DNA of 64,000 bases from Pseudomonas beijingensis (GTDB taxonomy: Bacteria; Pseudomonadota; Gammaproteobacteria; Pseudomonadales; Pseudomonadaceae), in the NCBI RefSeq assembly GCF_030687295.1, contig NZ_CP117425.1:1988001-2052000 (forward strand), given 5' to 3'. The notes under the pieces were generated by a model that saw only the letters and a list, made by a program, of their open reading frames with translations, ran no database searches and was not told where the DNA came from. This document shows positions 16,707-25,029 of this stretch, in pieces. How positions within the stretch are numbered: position 1 is the first letter of the stretch; each line of letters starts with the position of its first letter. The translations under genes were made by a program, and so were the position numbers.

Positions 16707-16794
16707 TGTGGGAGCAAAGCTTGCTCGCGAAACAGGCACCTCCATCTATGAAAGATCGCAGCGCCTTCATCGCGGGCAAGCCTTGCTCCCACAG
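16707..16794. repeat. REPIN between the SIMPL gene and roxS
   Basis: TGTGGGAGCAAAGCTTGCTC and its inverse (GCAAGCCTTGCTCCCACA) face each other around a spacer in the divergent intergenic region upstream of roxS. Confidence 0.8.
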
Positions 16795-16921
16795 TATCCC
16801 CTCGCCACAAGGTCATGCAGCGAGGCTGGAAGCTGTGGCGCTTTGCCGCATATCTGCCGCGGCAACCCGCGCCTTGGTTATACTCCGTGCGATTCGCCTG
16901 GAGCGCTCATCAGGAGAGCTC

Positions 16922-18181
16922 ATGCTCGCCCCTTTGCAAATGACTTCCGCCTCTCGCCAGAACCTCTGGCGCCTGACATTCATCCGTATCCTGGTCCTCG
17001 CGGCCCAGGCCGGTTCCGTGGGGCTTGCCTATTGGTTCGACCTGCTGCCACTGCCCTGGCTGCAACTGGCGATCACCCTGGTCTGTTCCAGCGTGCTCTG
17101 CGCGCTGACGGCGATTCGCCTGCGTGCCTCGTGGCCGGTGACCGAGCTGGAATATGCGGTGCAGCTGGCCGGGGACTTGTTTATCCACAGCGCGCTGCTG
17201 TATTTCTCCGGCGGTTCCACCAACCCCTTCGTCTCCTATTACCTGGTGCCGCTGACCATCGCCGCCGTGACCTTGCCGTGGCGGTATTCGCTGATCCTGT
17301 CCGGCATCGCCCTGGCGCTGTACACCTTGCTGCTGGCGCGCTTCTACCCACTGGAAACCTTCCCCATCGCTCGGGAAAACCTGCAGATCTATGGGATGTG
17401 GCTGAGCTTCGCCCTGGCCGCGGCGGTCATCACGTTTTTTGCCGCGCGCATGGCCGAGGAGCTGCGCCGCCAGGAAGAGCTGCGGGCGATCCGTCGTGAA
17501 GAAGGCCTGCGGGACGAGCAATTGCTGGCCGTAGCGACCCAGGCCGCTGGCGCCGCCCATGAACTGGGCACACCGCTGGCGACCATGAGCGTGCTGCTCA
17601 AGGAAATGCGCCAGGACCATCACGACCCGGCGCTGCAGGACGATCTCAGCGTGCTCCAGGACCAGGTCAAGCTCTGCAAGGAAACCCTGCAATACCTGGT
17701 GCGCGCCGCCGAGGCCAATCGCCGGCTGGACATCGACATGCAGGCGGTCACCTTTTGGCTCGACGATGCCCTGAACCGCTGGCACCTGATGCGCCCGGAA
17801 GCCAGTTATCGCTTCCAGTGCCTGGGCAAGGGCGTGGTGCCGCGCATGGCGCCGCCGCCGGACCTGACCCAGGCCCTGTTGAACCTGCTGAACAATGCCG
17901 CCGATGCCTGTCCCGACAACTTGGAAGTGGCGTTGGACTGGAACGCCTATGAACTGACCATCTGCATTCGCGACCACGGCGCCGGTGTGCCCCTGGCGAT
18001 TGCCGAGCAGATCGGCAAGCCGTTCTATACCACCAAAGGCAAAGGTTTCGGCCTGGGCCTGTTCTTGAGCAAAGCCAGCGTGACACGCGCCGGCGGCTCG
18101 GTGAAACTCTACCCCCATGAGGAAGGCGGCACGCTCACCGAGCTGCGCCTGCCCCATGCCGACCGAGGAGACGAAACATGA
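16922..18181 (+). CDS. roxS: Redox-sensing histidine kinase RoxS (RegB/PrrB family)
   Basis: A membrane sensor kinase of 419 residues that phosphorylates RoxR in response to respiratory redox state. Six membrane segments span about residues 17-175. The family quinone-site motif GGSTNPF is at 97-103, the phospho-acceptor box AAHELGTPLATM has His213, and the ATPase motifs LLNLLNNAADA, IRDHGAGVP and TTKGKGFGLGLFLS follow. I start at MLAPLQM, which has AGGAGA 6 bases upstream; the frame is open further 5' but runs into a REP. Its stop overlaps the roxR start by 4 bases (ATGA). In PAO1 RoxSR controls the cyanide-insensitive oxidase. Confidence 0.93.
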   Translation: MLAPLQMTSASRQNLWRLTFIRILVLAAQAGSVGLAYWFDLLPLPWLQLAITLVCSSVLCALTAIRLRASWPVTELEYAVQLAGDLFIHSALLYFSGGSTNPFVSYYLVPLTIAAVTLPWRYSLILSGIALALYTLLLARFYPLETFPIARENLQIYGMWLSFALAAAVITFFAARMAEELRRQEELRAIRREEGLRDEQLLAVATQAAGAAHELGTPLATMSVLLKEMRQDHHDPALQDDLSVLQDQVKLCKETLQYLVRAAEANRRLDIDMQAVTFWLDDALNRWHLMRPEASYRFQCLGKGVVPRMAPPPDLTQALLNLLNNAADACPDNLEVALDWNAYELTICIRDHGAGVPLAIAEQIGKPFYTTKGKGFGLGLFLSKASVTRAGGSVKLYPHEEGGTLTELRLPHADRGDET

Positions 18182-18738
18182 GTGACGAGATCCAAGTCGA
18201 CGGCGAAGAACTGCCGCACCTGTTGCTGGTGGATGACGACGCCACCTTCACCCGCGTCATGGCCCGGGCCATGTCCCGCCGCGGCTTTCGCGTGAGTACC
18301 GCAGGCTCCGCCGAGGAAGGCCTGACCATCGCCCAGGCCGACCTGCCGGACTATGCCGCCCTGGACCTGAAAATGGACGGCGATTCGGGCCTGGTGCTGT
18401 TGCCCAAGTTGCTGGAGCTGGACCCGGAGATGCGCGTGGTGATCCTCACCGGTTATTCGAGCATCGCCACCGCGGTCGAGGCCATCAAGCGCGGTGCCTG
18501 CAATTACCTGTGCAAACCGGCGGATGCCGATGACGTACTGGCGGCGCTGTTGTCCGAGCACGCCGACCTCGACACCCTGGTGCCGGAAAACCCCATGTCG
18601 GTGGATCGCTTGCAATGGGAACACATCCAGCGGGTGCTGACCGAGCACGAAGGCAATATCTCCGCCACCGCCCGCGCCCTGGGCATGCACCGGCGGACCT
18701 TGCAGCGCAAATTGCAGAAACGTCCCGTGCGTCGCTGA
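18178..18738 (+). CDS. roxR: Response regulator RoxR (RegA/PrrA/ActR family)
   Basis: A 186-residue DNA-binding response regulator partnered with RoxS. The receiver has the acidic pair VDDDAT (19-21 region), phospho-acceptor D63 (ALDLKMDG), T91 (ILTGYSS) and K113 (CKPADADD). A Fis-type helix-turn-helix (GNISATARALGMHRRTLQRK, about 159-178) fills the C-terminus, as in RegA. GAGGAG precedes the ATG, which lies inside the end of roxS. A terminator follows at 18777. Confidence 0.94.
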   Translation: MSDEIQVDGEELPHLLLVDDDATFTRVMARAMSRRGFRVSTAGSAEEGLTIAQADLPDYAALDLKMDGDSGLVLLPKLLELDPEMRVVILTGYSSIATAVEAIKRGACNYLCKPADADDVLAALLSEHADLDTLVPENPMSVDRLQWEHIQRVLTEHEGNISATARALGMHRRTLQRKLQKRPVRR

Positions 18739-18776
18739 ACCTGCGCTGAACGAATGCTGTCCACCCTCGCGACACA

Positions 18777-18815
18777 TCGGGCCGTTGTTCTATGATCGGC
18801 CCGAGTCTTTTCTTT
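18777..18815 (+). terminator. Rho-independent terminator after roxSR
   Basis: TCGGGCCG (18777-18784) and CGGCCCGA (18797-18804) form a perfect 8-bp stem with a 12-base loop, followed by GTCTTTTCTTT. It ends 16 bases before the next gene. Confidence 0.75.
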
Positions 18816-18830
18816 ATTTGAGCCTTAACC

Positions 18831-20560
18831 ATGAATCAGAACGCTGAATATTCCGCGGTCAATGACGCGGTGCGCGGGCAGTTTTTCCGCCGTGTCTGGC
18901 AAATGACCACGCCGTACTGGCGCAGTGAGGAGAAGGGCAAGGCCTGGACGTTGTTGATCGCTGTCATCGCGTTGTCGCTGTTCAGCGTGGCAATTTCGGT
19001 GTGGATCAACAGTTGGTACAAGGATTTCTACAACGCCCTGCAAGAGAAGGACAGCGCGGCGTTCTGGCAGTTGATCCTGTATTTCTGCGGCATCGCCGCG
19101 GTGGCGATCCTCGGCGCCGTCTATCGCTTGTACCTCACCCAGATGCTCACCATTCGTTGGCGGGCCTGGCTCACCGAGCAGCACTTCGCCCGCTGGCTGG
19201 GCAACAAGAATTACTACCGACTGGAGCAGGGCGGCTACACCGATAACCCGGACCAGCGGATTTCCGAAGACCTTAACAGTTTCACCACCAACACCTTGGG
19301 CCTGGGGCTGGGATTGCTGCGCACCGTCGTCAGCCTGGTGTCGTTCTCGATCATTTTGTGGGGCGTGTCCGGCAGCATCGAGGTGTTCGGCTACACCATC
19401 CCCGGCTACATGTTCTGGTGCGCCCTGGTGTATGCGGCAGTGGGCAGTTGGTTGACGCATCTGATCGGCCGACGCCTGATCGGGCTGAACAACAACCAGC
19501 AACGCTTCGAAGCCGACCTGCGTTTCTCCATGGTGCGGGTGCGTGAAAACGCCGAGAGCATTGCGCTGTACAACGGCGAACCGAACGAGAACCGCCGCCT
19601 GAGCGGGCGTTTCGGTCTGGTCTGGCATAACTTCTGGGACATCATGCGGGTGTCCAAGCGCCTGACGTTCTTCACCTCCGGCTACGGCCAGATCGCGATC
19701 ATCTTCCCGTTCATCGTTGCCGCGCCGCGCTACTTCGCCGGCAAGATCCAACTGGGCGAGCTGATGCAGATCAACTCGGCCTTCGGCAATGTGCAGGAAA
19801 ATTTCAGTTGGTTCATCAGTGCCTATGCCGACCTCGCCGCTTGGCGCGCCACCTGTGATCGTCTGCTGAGCTTCCGCCAGGCCATGAGCGACAACGAAGA
19901 CCGCGTGCCGGCCATCGATGTGCAGAACCAGGGCAGCGCGTTGGCGGTTCATAACCTCGGGTTGGATCTGGCCGACGGTCGTCATCTGCTCGACAACGCC
20001 GATATGAGCGTGGCGCCGGGCGAGCGGGTCATGCTCAGCGGTCGTTCCGGCAGTGGTAAATCCACTCTGTTTCGCGCGATGGGGCATTTGTGGCCTGCGG
20101 GGCACGGGGACGATCCGGCTTCCGGCGGCGCGTTACCTGTTCCTGCCGCAGAAGCCCTATCTGCCCATTGGCAGCCTGCGGGAGGTGTTGAGTTATCCAC
20201 AGGCTGGCGACGTGTACCCCAACGAACGTTATGCACAGGTGCTGGAAACCTGCCGCCTGCCGCACCTGATTGCGCGGCTGGATGAAAGCAACCACTGGCA
20301 GCGCATGCTCTCGCCTGGCGAGCAACAACGCCTGGCCTTTGCCCGTGCATTGCTTTATGCACCGCAATGGTTTGTACATGGACGAAGCTACGTCGGCGAT
20401 GGACGAAGAAGACGAGGCGACGCTGTACCAGGCGCTGATCGACCAGTTGCCGGGCTTGAGCATCGTCAGCGTCGGCCACCGAAGCAGTTTGAAACGGTTC
20501 CATCCGCGACATGTACGTATCGAAAATGGCCAACTGGTGGAGCGCACCGTAACCGCCTGA
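18831..20560 (+). pseudogene. SbmA/BacA-like ABC transporter (fused permease-ATPase), broken by two +1 frameshifts
   Basis: Half-size ABC protein of the SbmA/BacA/YddA type, which moves peptides or lipids across the inner membrane. Residues about 1-330 form the membrane domain (GGYTDNPDQRISEDLNSFTT is a family landmark), then Walker [10 protein letters not shown]. The frame breaks at a GGGG run (20099-20102); the expected product continues as TIRLPAARYLFLPQKPYLP in the next frame through the signature LSPGEQQRLAFARALLY. It breaks again at TTT (20371-20373), resuming as LYMDEATSAMDEEDEATLYQ to a stop at 20560. Removing one base at each run gives 575 residues with every motif. That looks more like sequence error than decay, though a true pseudogene is possible. 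Confidence 0.85.
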
Positions 20561-20573
20561 CCACCCCCAAACC

Positions 20574-20662
20574 TGTGGGAGCGGGCTTGCTCGCGATAGC
20601 GATGTATCAGTTGATGTCGCTGTGGCTGACCCGCCGCCATCGCGAGCAAGCTCGCTCCCACA
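20574..20662. repeat. REPIN after the SbmA-like gene
   Basis: TGTGGGAGCGGGCTTGCTCG faces CGAGCAAGCTCGCTCCCACA across a ~45-bp spacer. A lone REP of the same class follows at 20707-20737 (TGTGGGAGCGAGCTTGCTCG). Confidence 0.85.
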
Positions 20663-20780
20663 CGGGTTTGTGTTGATCATGATATCTAGGTGCACAACCG
20701 ATCCAATGTGGGAGCGAGCTTGCTCGCGATGAAGGCGACTCGGTTTAACCGCCAGCCCCGGATATCAGTGCCCCACGGTG

Positions 20781-20790
20781 ATCGTACAAC
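20781..20790. promoter_or_regulatory. Candidate operator before the FadR-type regulator (ATCGTACAAC)
   Basis: The complement, GTTGTACGAT, is identical over 10 bases to the left part of the palindrome before kdgD at 22380-22389. This suggests one regulator binds both sites and represses its own gene. That is inference from two sites only. Confidence 0.5.
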
Positions 20791-20841
20791 CACGTTGCGC
20801 TATGATGTTGTCATTCAGCCGCTTGCCGAGACACAGACACA

Positions 20842-21590
20842 ATGGAAAACCCGATCGACGTACCCCGCCTTCCCCGCAAGCGCCGCAGCCTGGCGCAGGA
20901 GCTGGTGACGGTGCTGACCGAGCAGATTCGCGACGGCCTGCTCAAGCGCGGTGATAAATTGCCCACCGAGTCGGCGATCATGGAAGCCCATGGCGTCAGC
21001 CGCACCGTGGTGCGTGAGGCGATTTCCCGCTTGCAGGCCGCCGGCCAGGTGGAAACCCGCCATGGCATCGGCACCTTCGTGCTGGACACGCCCAGCCCGA
21101 GCGGTTTCCGCATCGACCGGCCACGGTGGTCACCTTGCGCGACGTGCTGGCGATCCTGGAGTTGCGCATCAGCCTGGAAGTGGAATCCGCCGGGCTGGCG
21201 GCGCAGCGCCGCAGCGACGAGCAACTGGCGACGATGCGCGCCGCCCTCGACGCCTTGAAGGAAAGCGCCGCCCACGCCAGTGACGCGGTGGCCTCGGACT
21301 TCGCCTTCCACCTGGAAATCGCCCTGTCCACCGGCAATCGCTACTTCACCGACATCATGACCCACCTGGGCACCAGCATCATCCCGCGCACCCGGCTGCT
21401 GAACTCGGCGCGCCTGGCCCACGACGACCACCAGCACTACATGGATCGCCTGAGCCGCGAGCACGAGGAAATCTACGAAGCCATCGCCCGCCAAGACTCC
21501 GACGCGGCCCGGGCGGCCATGCGTTTGCACCTGACCAACAGCCGCGAAAGGCTGCGCCAGGCCCATGAAGAGGCACAGGCGCAGGGCTGA
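20842..21590 (+). pseudogene. FadR-subfamily GntR regulator of the glucarate/galactarate genes, with one -1 frameshift
   Basis: The N-terminal winged helix is clear (LAQELVTVLTEQIRDGLLKR, then DKLPTESAIMEAHGVSRTVV). The FadR-type C-terminal ligand domain continues in another frame as VVTLRDVLAILELRISLEVE to REHEEIYEAIARQDSDAARA. The break is at ATCGACCGGCC (about 21117): one extra C would read F-R-I-D-P-A-T-V-V-T and give a normal 249-residue protein. A sequencing deletion in a CCC run is the simplest reading. It sits just upstream of kdgD, so it probably controls sugar-acid catabolism. Confidence concerns identity; whether it is really broken is open. Confidence 0.82.
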
Positions 21591-21615
21591 GACGCGCGGA
21601 CACGTCGGACGCATC

Positions 21616-21647
21616 CTGTGGCGAGGGGATAAATCCCCTCGCCACAG
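21616..21647. repeat. Perfect 15-bp palindrome (REP class GTGGCGAGGGGAT)
   Basis: CTGTGGCGAGGGGAT and its exact complement are separated by AA. It sits between convergent genes (FadR-type regulator and a hypothetical gene) and could act as a transcript-end hairpin, but no T tract follows. Confidence 0.75.
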
Positions 21648-21706
21648 GGGAGCGGTGTCCGGCTTTAGATCCGTATGCCCGTCTGACGAATCGTAGGCGC
21701 GTAGTC

Positions 21707-22087
21707 CTACGCCTTGATCCGCAACATCTGCGGCTCGGATGTATCGGGATCCCTGCTCTCGTAACTAACCTCGTAACGAAGCTCAACCAATTTGTCGATG
21801 TAATCTGTCAAGTATTTGTCGATGTAATTTTTCAAGTCGGCATTGGTTAGAGGCATTGTCACATCCTTGAGTGGCGTACCTTCCTCGCCCTCGCTCAGAG
21901 GCGTAAACACGCCTACGGGAGTTGGACGCGTCGAGCCCTCGCCCAGAGTTAGGCGGGCGTTCGAGTACGCTTCGAAAGCTGCATCCGGAATCTCCACTGT
22001 TAACGTCTCTGTATTTGACAAACTGATCGCGACTTCCTCAGAGGGTTGAAAACCCTTTAGCGTCGGTTTCACATACGTCTTCGCCAT
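21707..22087 (-). CDS. Hypothetical protein, 126 aa
   Basis: I do not recognise the family. The ATG at 22087 has GGGAGTG about 6 bases upstream, a good ribosome-binding site. The sequence (MAKTYVKPTLKGFQPSEEVA, later VEIPDAAFEAYSNARLTLGE and KNYIDKYLTDYIDKLVELRY) has no signal peptide, membrane segment or cysteine and is acidic in the middle. Base composition is less GC-rich than its neighbours, with more codons such as ATT, AAA and GTA, hinting at acquired DNA. It lies between the regulator and kdgD, on the opposite strand to both. Function unknown. Confidence 0.6.
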   Translation of the reverse strand: MAKTYVKPTLKGFQPSEEVAISLSNTETLTVEIPDAAFEAYSNARLTLGEGSTRPTPVGVFTPLSEGEEGTPLKDVTMPLTNADLKNYIDKYLTDYIDKLVELRYEVSYESRDPDTSEPQMLRIKA

Positions 22088-22377
22088 GATGTCACTCCCA
22101 GTGAGACAGCCCTGCTCGTTGCGCGCGGGCGACTCACTTAAAAGATTGTGAAAGGGACTACGGCCGTGCCCAGCACGGCCATACGTGGGTTATGCCCCCT
22201 CGCCGTAACGGCGCCTACTGGCAGAGTTGACAGTGGCGACGAGCGGTCCTGGGCGCTTTTCCGGCAAGTTTCATCCGTCTTCCCATCGCGCCCAAAGCCC
22301 CGATTTACAAGGCTTCACGCCAAACACCTCAACCCAACACCCGACAAAAGACGAAATGCAGTTGACGTTCATATTTT
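22088..22377. other. Gene-free stretch before the kdgD promoter
   Basis: Within the gap to kdgD (22088-22458) I see no convincing gene. It contains a perfect 8-bp hairpin GGCCGTGC-CCA-GCACGGCC (22162-22180), a small CCGTAACGG repeat, and the -35-like TTGACG at 22362. A 103-codon open frame across 22148-22459 lacks a ribosome-binding site and protein-like composition and runs into kdgD in another frame. Confidence 0.5.
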
Positions 22378-22401
22378 AAGTTGTACGATGACCTACAACT
22401 T
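22362..22401 (+). promoter_or_regulatory. kdgD promoter with overlapping palindromic operator
   Basis: A perfect inverted repeat AAGTTGTA-N8-TACAACTT covers 22378-22401. TTGACG (22362-22367) and TACGAT (22384-22389), 16 bases apart, can serve as -35 and -10, so a protein on the palindrome would block the -10. The palindrome has the TTGT...ACAA shape common for FadR-type GntR regulators, and GTTGTACGAT is shared with the site at 20781-20790. Regulator identity is inferred. Confidence 0.6.
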
Positions 22402-22458
22402 CTCAGCGAAGCTAACCGTTTCCTACAACACATCATTTGCGTCCAGGGTGTTCGAATA

Positions 22459-23370
22459 ATGAATCCACAAGAACTGAAGTCCATCCTCTCGTCTGGCCTG
22501 CTGTCGTTCCCGGTCACCGATTTCACTGCCCAAGGCGATTTCAATCGCGACAGCTACATCAAGCGCCTCGAGTGGCTGGCCCCGTATGGCGCCTCTGCAT
22601 TGTTCGCAGCGGGCGGCACCGGTGAATTCTTCTCCCTGGCCGCCAGCGAGTATTCCCAGGTCATCAAGACCGCCGTCGATACCTGCGCCACCAGCGTGCC
22701 AATCCTTGCCGGTGTCGGCGGTGCCACCCGCCAAGCCATCGAATACGCTCAAGAAGCCGAGCGCCTGGGCGCCAAGGGCTTGTTGCTGTTGCCGCATTAC
22801 CTGACCGAAGCCAGCCAGGACGGCGTTGCCGCCCACGTTGAAGCCGTGTGCAAATCGGTGAAGATCGGCGTGGTGGTGTACAACCGCAACGTCTGCCGCC
22901 TGAACGCCACCCAGCTGGAACAACTGGCCGAGCGCTGCCCGAACCTGATCGGCTACAAGGATGGCTTGGGCGATATCGAACTGATGGTGTCGATCCGTCG
23001 TCGCCTCGGCGATCGTTTCAGCTACCTGGGCGGCCTGCCGACCGCTGAAGTCTACGCCGCGGCCTACAAGGCCCTGGGCGTGCCGGTCTACTCCTCGGCG
23101 GTGTTCAACTTCATCCCGAAAACCGCGATGGACTTCTACCACGCCATTGCCCGTGACGATCACGAGACTGTCGGCAAGATCATCGACGACTTCTTCCTGC
23201 CTTACCTGGACATCCGCAACCGCAAGGCCGGTTACGCGGTGAGCATCGTCAAGGCTGGCGCGAAGATCGTTGGCTATGACGCAGGCCCTGTGCGCACGCC
23301 GCTGACCGACCTGCTGCCAGAAGAATACGAAGCCCTGGCCGCGCTGATCGACAAGCAAGGCAAGCAGTAA
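22459..23370 (+). CDS. kdgD: 5-dehydro-4-deoxyglucarate dehydratase
   Basis: Converts 5-dehydro-4-deoxy-D-glucarate to 2,5-dioxopentanoate (alpha-ketoglutarate semialdehyde) with loss of water and CO2. It is a 303-residue DapA/NAL-superfamily TIM barrel with the Schiff-base lysine K167 in [11 protein letters not shown], the GGTGEFFSL active-site loop (52-60) and YNRNVC (141-146). I start at [20 protein letters not shown], the usual family N-terminus, with AGGG upstream. It is the first gene of the sugar-acid block and is followed by a terminator-like hairpin before the dehydrogenase gene. Confidence 0.94.
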   Translation: MNPQELKSILSSGLLSFPVTDFTAQGDFNRDSYIKRLEWLAPYGASALFAAGGTGEFFSLAASEYSQVIKTAVDTCATSVPILAGVGGATRQAIEYAQEAERLGAKGLLLLPHYLTEASQDGVAAHVEAVCKSVKIGVVVYNRNVCRLNATQLEQLAERCPNLIGYKDGLGDIELMVSIRRRLGDRFSYLGGLPTAEVYAAAYKALGVPVYSSAVFNFIPKTAMDFYHAIARDDHETVGKIIDDFFLPYLDIRNRKAGYAVSIVKAGAKIVGYDAGPVRTPLTDLLPEEYEALAALIDKQGKQ

Positions 23371-23381
23371 CAGACCGATGA

Positions 23382-23408
23382 AGCCGCTGAGTAATCAGCG
23401 GCTTTTTG
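23382..23408 (+). terminator. Rho-independent terminator after kdgD
   Basis: AGCCGCTGA and TCAGCGGCT form a perfect 9-bp stem with loop GTAA, followed by TTTTTG. It would partly insulate kdgD from the dehydrogenase gene starting at 23499. Confidence 0.85.
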
Positions 23409-23422
23409 CGTAAGGCTTGTTC

Positions 23423-23472
23423 ATTCCCACGCTCCACGTGGGAATGCCACCAGGGACGCTTTGCGTCCCTAG
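23423..23472. repeat. Twin-hairpin Pseudomonas repeat between kdgD and the dehydrogenase gene
   Basis: TTCCCACG-CTCCA-CGTGGGAA and GGGACGC-TTT-GCGTCCC are two perfect stems in tandem. I recall this pair as a frequent intergenic repeat in pseudomonads. It lies after the kdgD terminator and before the ribosome-binding site of the next gene. Confidence 0.65.
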
Positions 23473-23498
23473 ACAGCTTTTGTAGAAGGAGTAGCTCC

Positions 23499-24944
23499 GT
23501 GGCAGATTCAAAGCGTTTCGATAACTACATCAACGGTCAGTGGGTGGCCGGTGCCGACTATTGCACCAACATCAACCCGTCTGACTTGTCCGATGTCATC
23601 GGTGAATACGCCAAGGCTGACGCAGCGCAAGTCAATGCCGCCATCGAAGCCGCCCGCGCCGCCTTCCCGGCCTGGTCGACCTCGGGCATCCAGGCCCGTC
23701 ACGATGCGCTGGACAAAGTCGGCACCGAGATCCTCGCCCGCCGTGAAGAACTCGGTCAACTGCTGGCCCGGGAAGAGGGCAAGACCCTGCCCGAAGCCAT
23801 CGGCGAAGTGACCCGCGCCGGTAACATCTTCAAGTTCTTCGCCGGTGAATGCCTGCGCCTGTCGGGCGATTACGTGCCGTCGGTGCGCCCAGGCGTCAAC
23901 GTCGAAGTGACCCGTGAAGCCCTCGGTGTGGTCGGCCTGATCACCCCGTGGAACTTCCCGATCGCCATCCCCGCGTGGAAAATCGCCCCGGCCCTGGCCT
24001 ACGGCAACTGTGTGGTGATCAAGCCCGCCGAGCTGGTACCGGGCTGCGCCTGGGCCCTGGCTGAAATTATCTCCCGCGCCGGTTTCCCGGCCGGTGCGTT
24101 CAACCTGGTGATGGGCAGCGGCCGGGTGGTCGGCGAAGTGTTGGTCAACAGCCCGAAAGTCGACGGTATCAGTTTCACAGGCTCCGTGGGCGTGGGCCGG
24201 CAGATCGCGGTCAATTGCGTGTCGCGCCAGGCCAAGGTGCAGTTGGAGATGGGCGGCAAGAACCCGCAGATCATCCTCGACGACGCCGACCTCAAGCAGG
24301 CCGTCGAACTGGCGGTGCAGAGCGCGTTCTACTCCACTGGTCAACGTTGCACGGCCTCGAGCCGCCTGATCGTCACCGCCGGCATCCACGATAAGTTCGT
24401 CGCGGCGATGGCCGAGCGCATGCAGTCGATCAAGGTCGGTCATGCGTTGAAGGCCGGCACCGACATCGGCCCGGTGGTTTCCGAAGCCCAGCTCAGCCAG
24501 GACTTGAAGTACATCGACATCGGCCAGAGCGAAGGCGCGCGGCTGGTCAGCGGTGGCGGTCTGGTGACGTGCGACACTGAAGGTTACTTCCTGGCGCCGA
24601 CCCTGTTCGCCGACAGCGAAGCGTCGATGCGCATCAGCCGCGAAGAGATCTTCGGCCCGGTGGCCAACGTCGTGCGCGTGGCCGACTACGAGGCGGCGCT
24701 GGCGATGGCCAACGACACCGAGTTCGGTCTGTCGGCCGGTATCGCCACCACCTCGCTGAAGTATGCCAACCACTTCAAGCGCCATTCCCAGGCGGGCATG
24801 GTGATGGTCAACCTGCCGACCGCCGGCGTGGATTACCACGTGCCGTTCGGCGGACGCAAAGGTTCGTCCTATGGGTCGCGTGAGCAAGGTCGCTACGCGC
24901 AAGAGTTCTACACCGTGGTGAAGACCTCCTACATCGGTTCGTAA
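23499..24944 (+). CDS. 2,5-dioxopentanoate (alpha-ketoglutarate semialdehyde) dehydrogenase
   Basis: Oxidises the KdgD product to 2-oxoglutarate with NAD(P)+, the last step of the D-glucarate route. It is a 481-residue aldehyde dehydrogenase with the coenzyme segment TPWNFPIAIP (149-158), general base E250 (VQLEMGGKNP) and nucleophile C284 (YSTGQRCTAS). I use a GTG start at 23499 (VADSKRFDNYINGQW) because AAGGAG lies about 8 bases upstream; an earlier in-frame start would translate through a repeat. Neighbouring kdgD and garD fix the substrate. A perfect 12-bp stem follows at 24955. Confidence 0.92.
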   Translation: MADSKRFDNYINGQWVAGADYCTNINPSDLSDVIGEYAKADAAQVNAAIEAARAAFPAWSTSGIQARHDALDKVGTEILARREELGQLLAREEGKTLPEAIGEVTRAGNIFKFFAGECLRLSGDYVPSVRPGVNVEVTREALGVVGLITPWNFPIAIPAWKIAPALAYGNCVVIKPAELVPGCAWALAEIISRAGFPAGAFNLVMGSGRVVGEVLVNSPKVDGISFTGSVGVGRQIAVNCVSRQAKVQLEMGGKNPQIILDDADLKQAVELAVQSAFYSTGQRCTASSRLIVTAGIHDKFVAAMAERMQSIKVGHALKAGTDIGPVVSEAQLSQDLKYIDIGQSEGARLVSGGGLVTCDTEGYFLAPTLFADSEASMRISREEIFGPVANVVRVADYEAALAMANDTEFGLSAGIATTSLKYANHFKRHSQAGMVMVNLPTAGVDYHVPFGGRKGSSYGSREQGRYAQEFYTVVKTSYIGS

Positions 24945-24954
24945 TACGCAACAC

Positions 24955-24983
24955 CGGTCGGCGCCGAGTCCCGGCGCCGACCG
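24955..24983 (+). promoter_or_regulatory. Perfect 12-bp intercistronic stem-loop
   Basis: CGGTCGGCGCCG, loop AGTCC, then CGGCGCCGACCG. No U run follows, so it is likely an mRNA-stabilising or processing hairpin between the dehydrogenase and permease genes rather than a complete terminator. Confidence 0.55.
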
Positions 24984-25029
24984 CACAAATTGATTTCCCG
25001 TATAAAAATAAATAGTGGAAGTAGATTAC

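Noticed and set aside
22148..22459. A 103-codon plus-strand frame before kdgD
   Set aside because: No ribosome-binding site, crosses the promoter and palindromic operator and overlaps the kdgD start in another frame.
23406..23498. Upstream extension of the semialdehyde dehydrogenase by 31 codons
   Set aside because: The extension translates the kdgD terminator tail and the twin-hairpin repeat. AAGGAG is correctly spaced only for the GTG at 23499.
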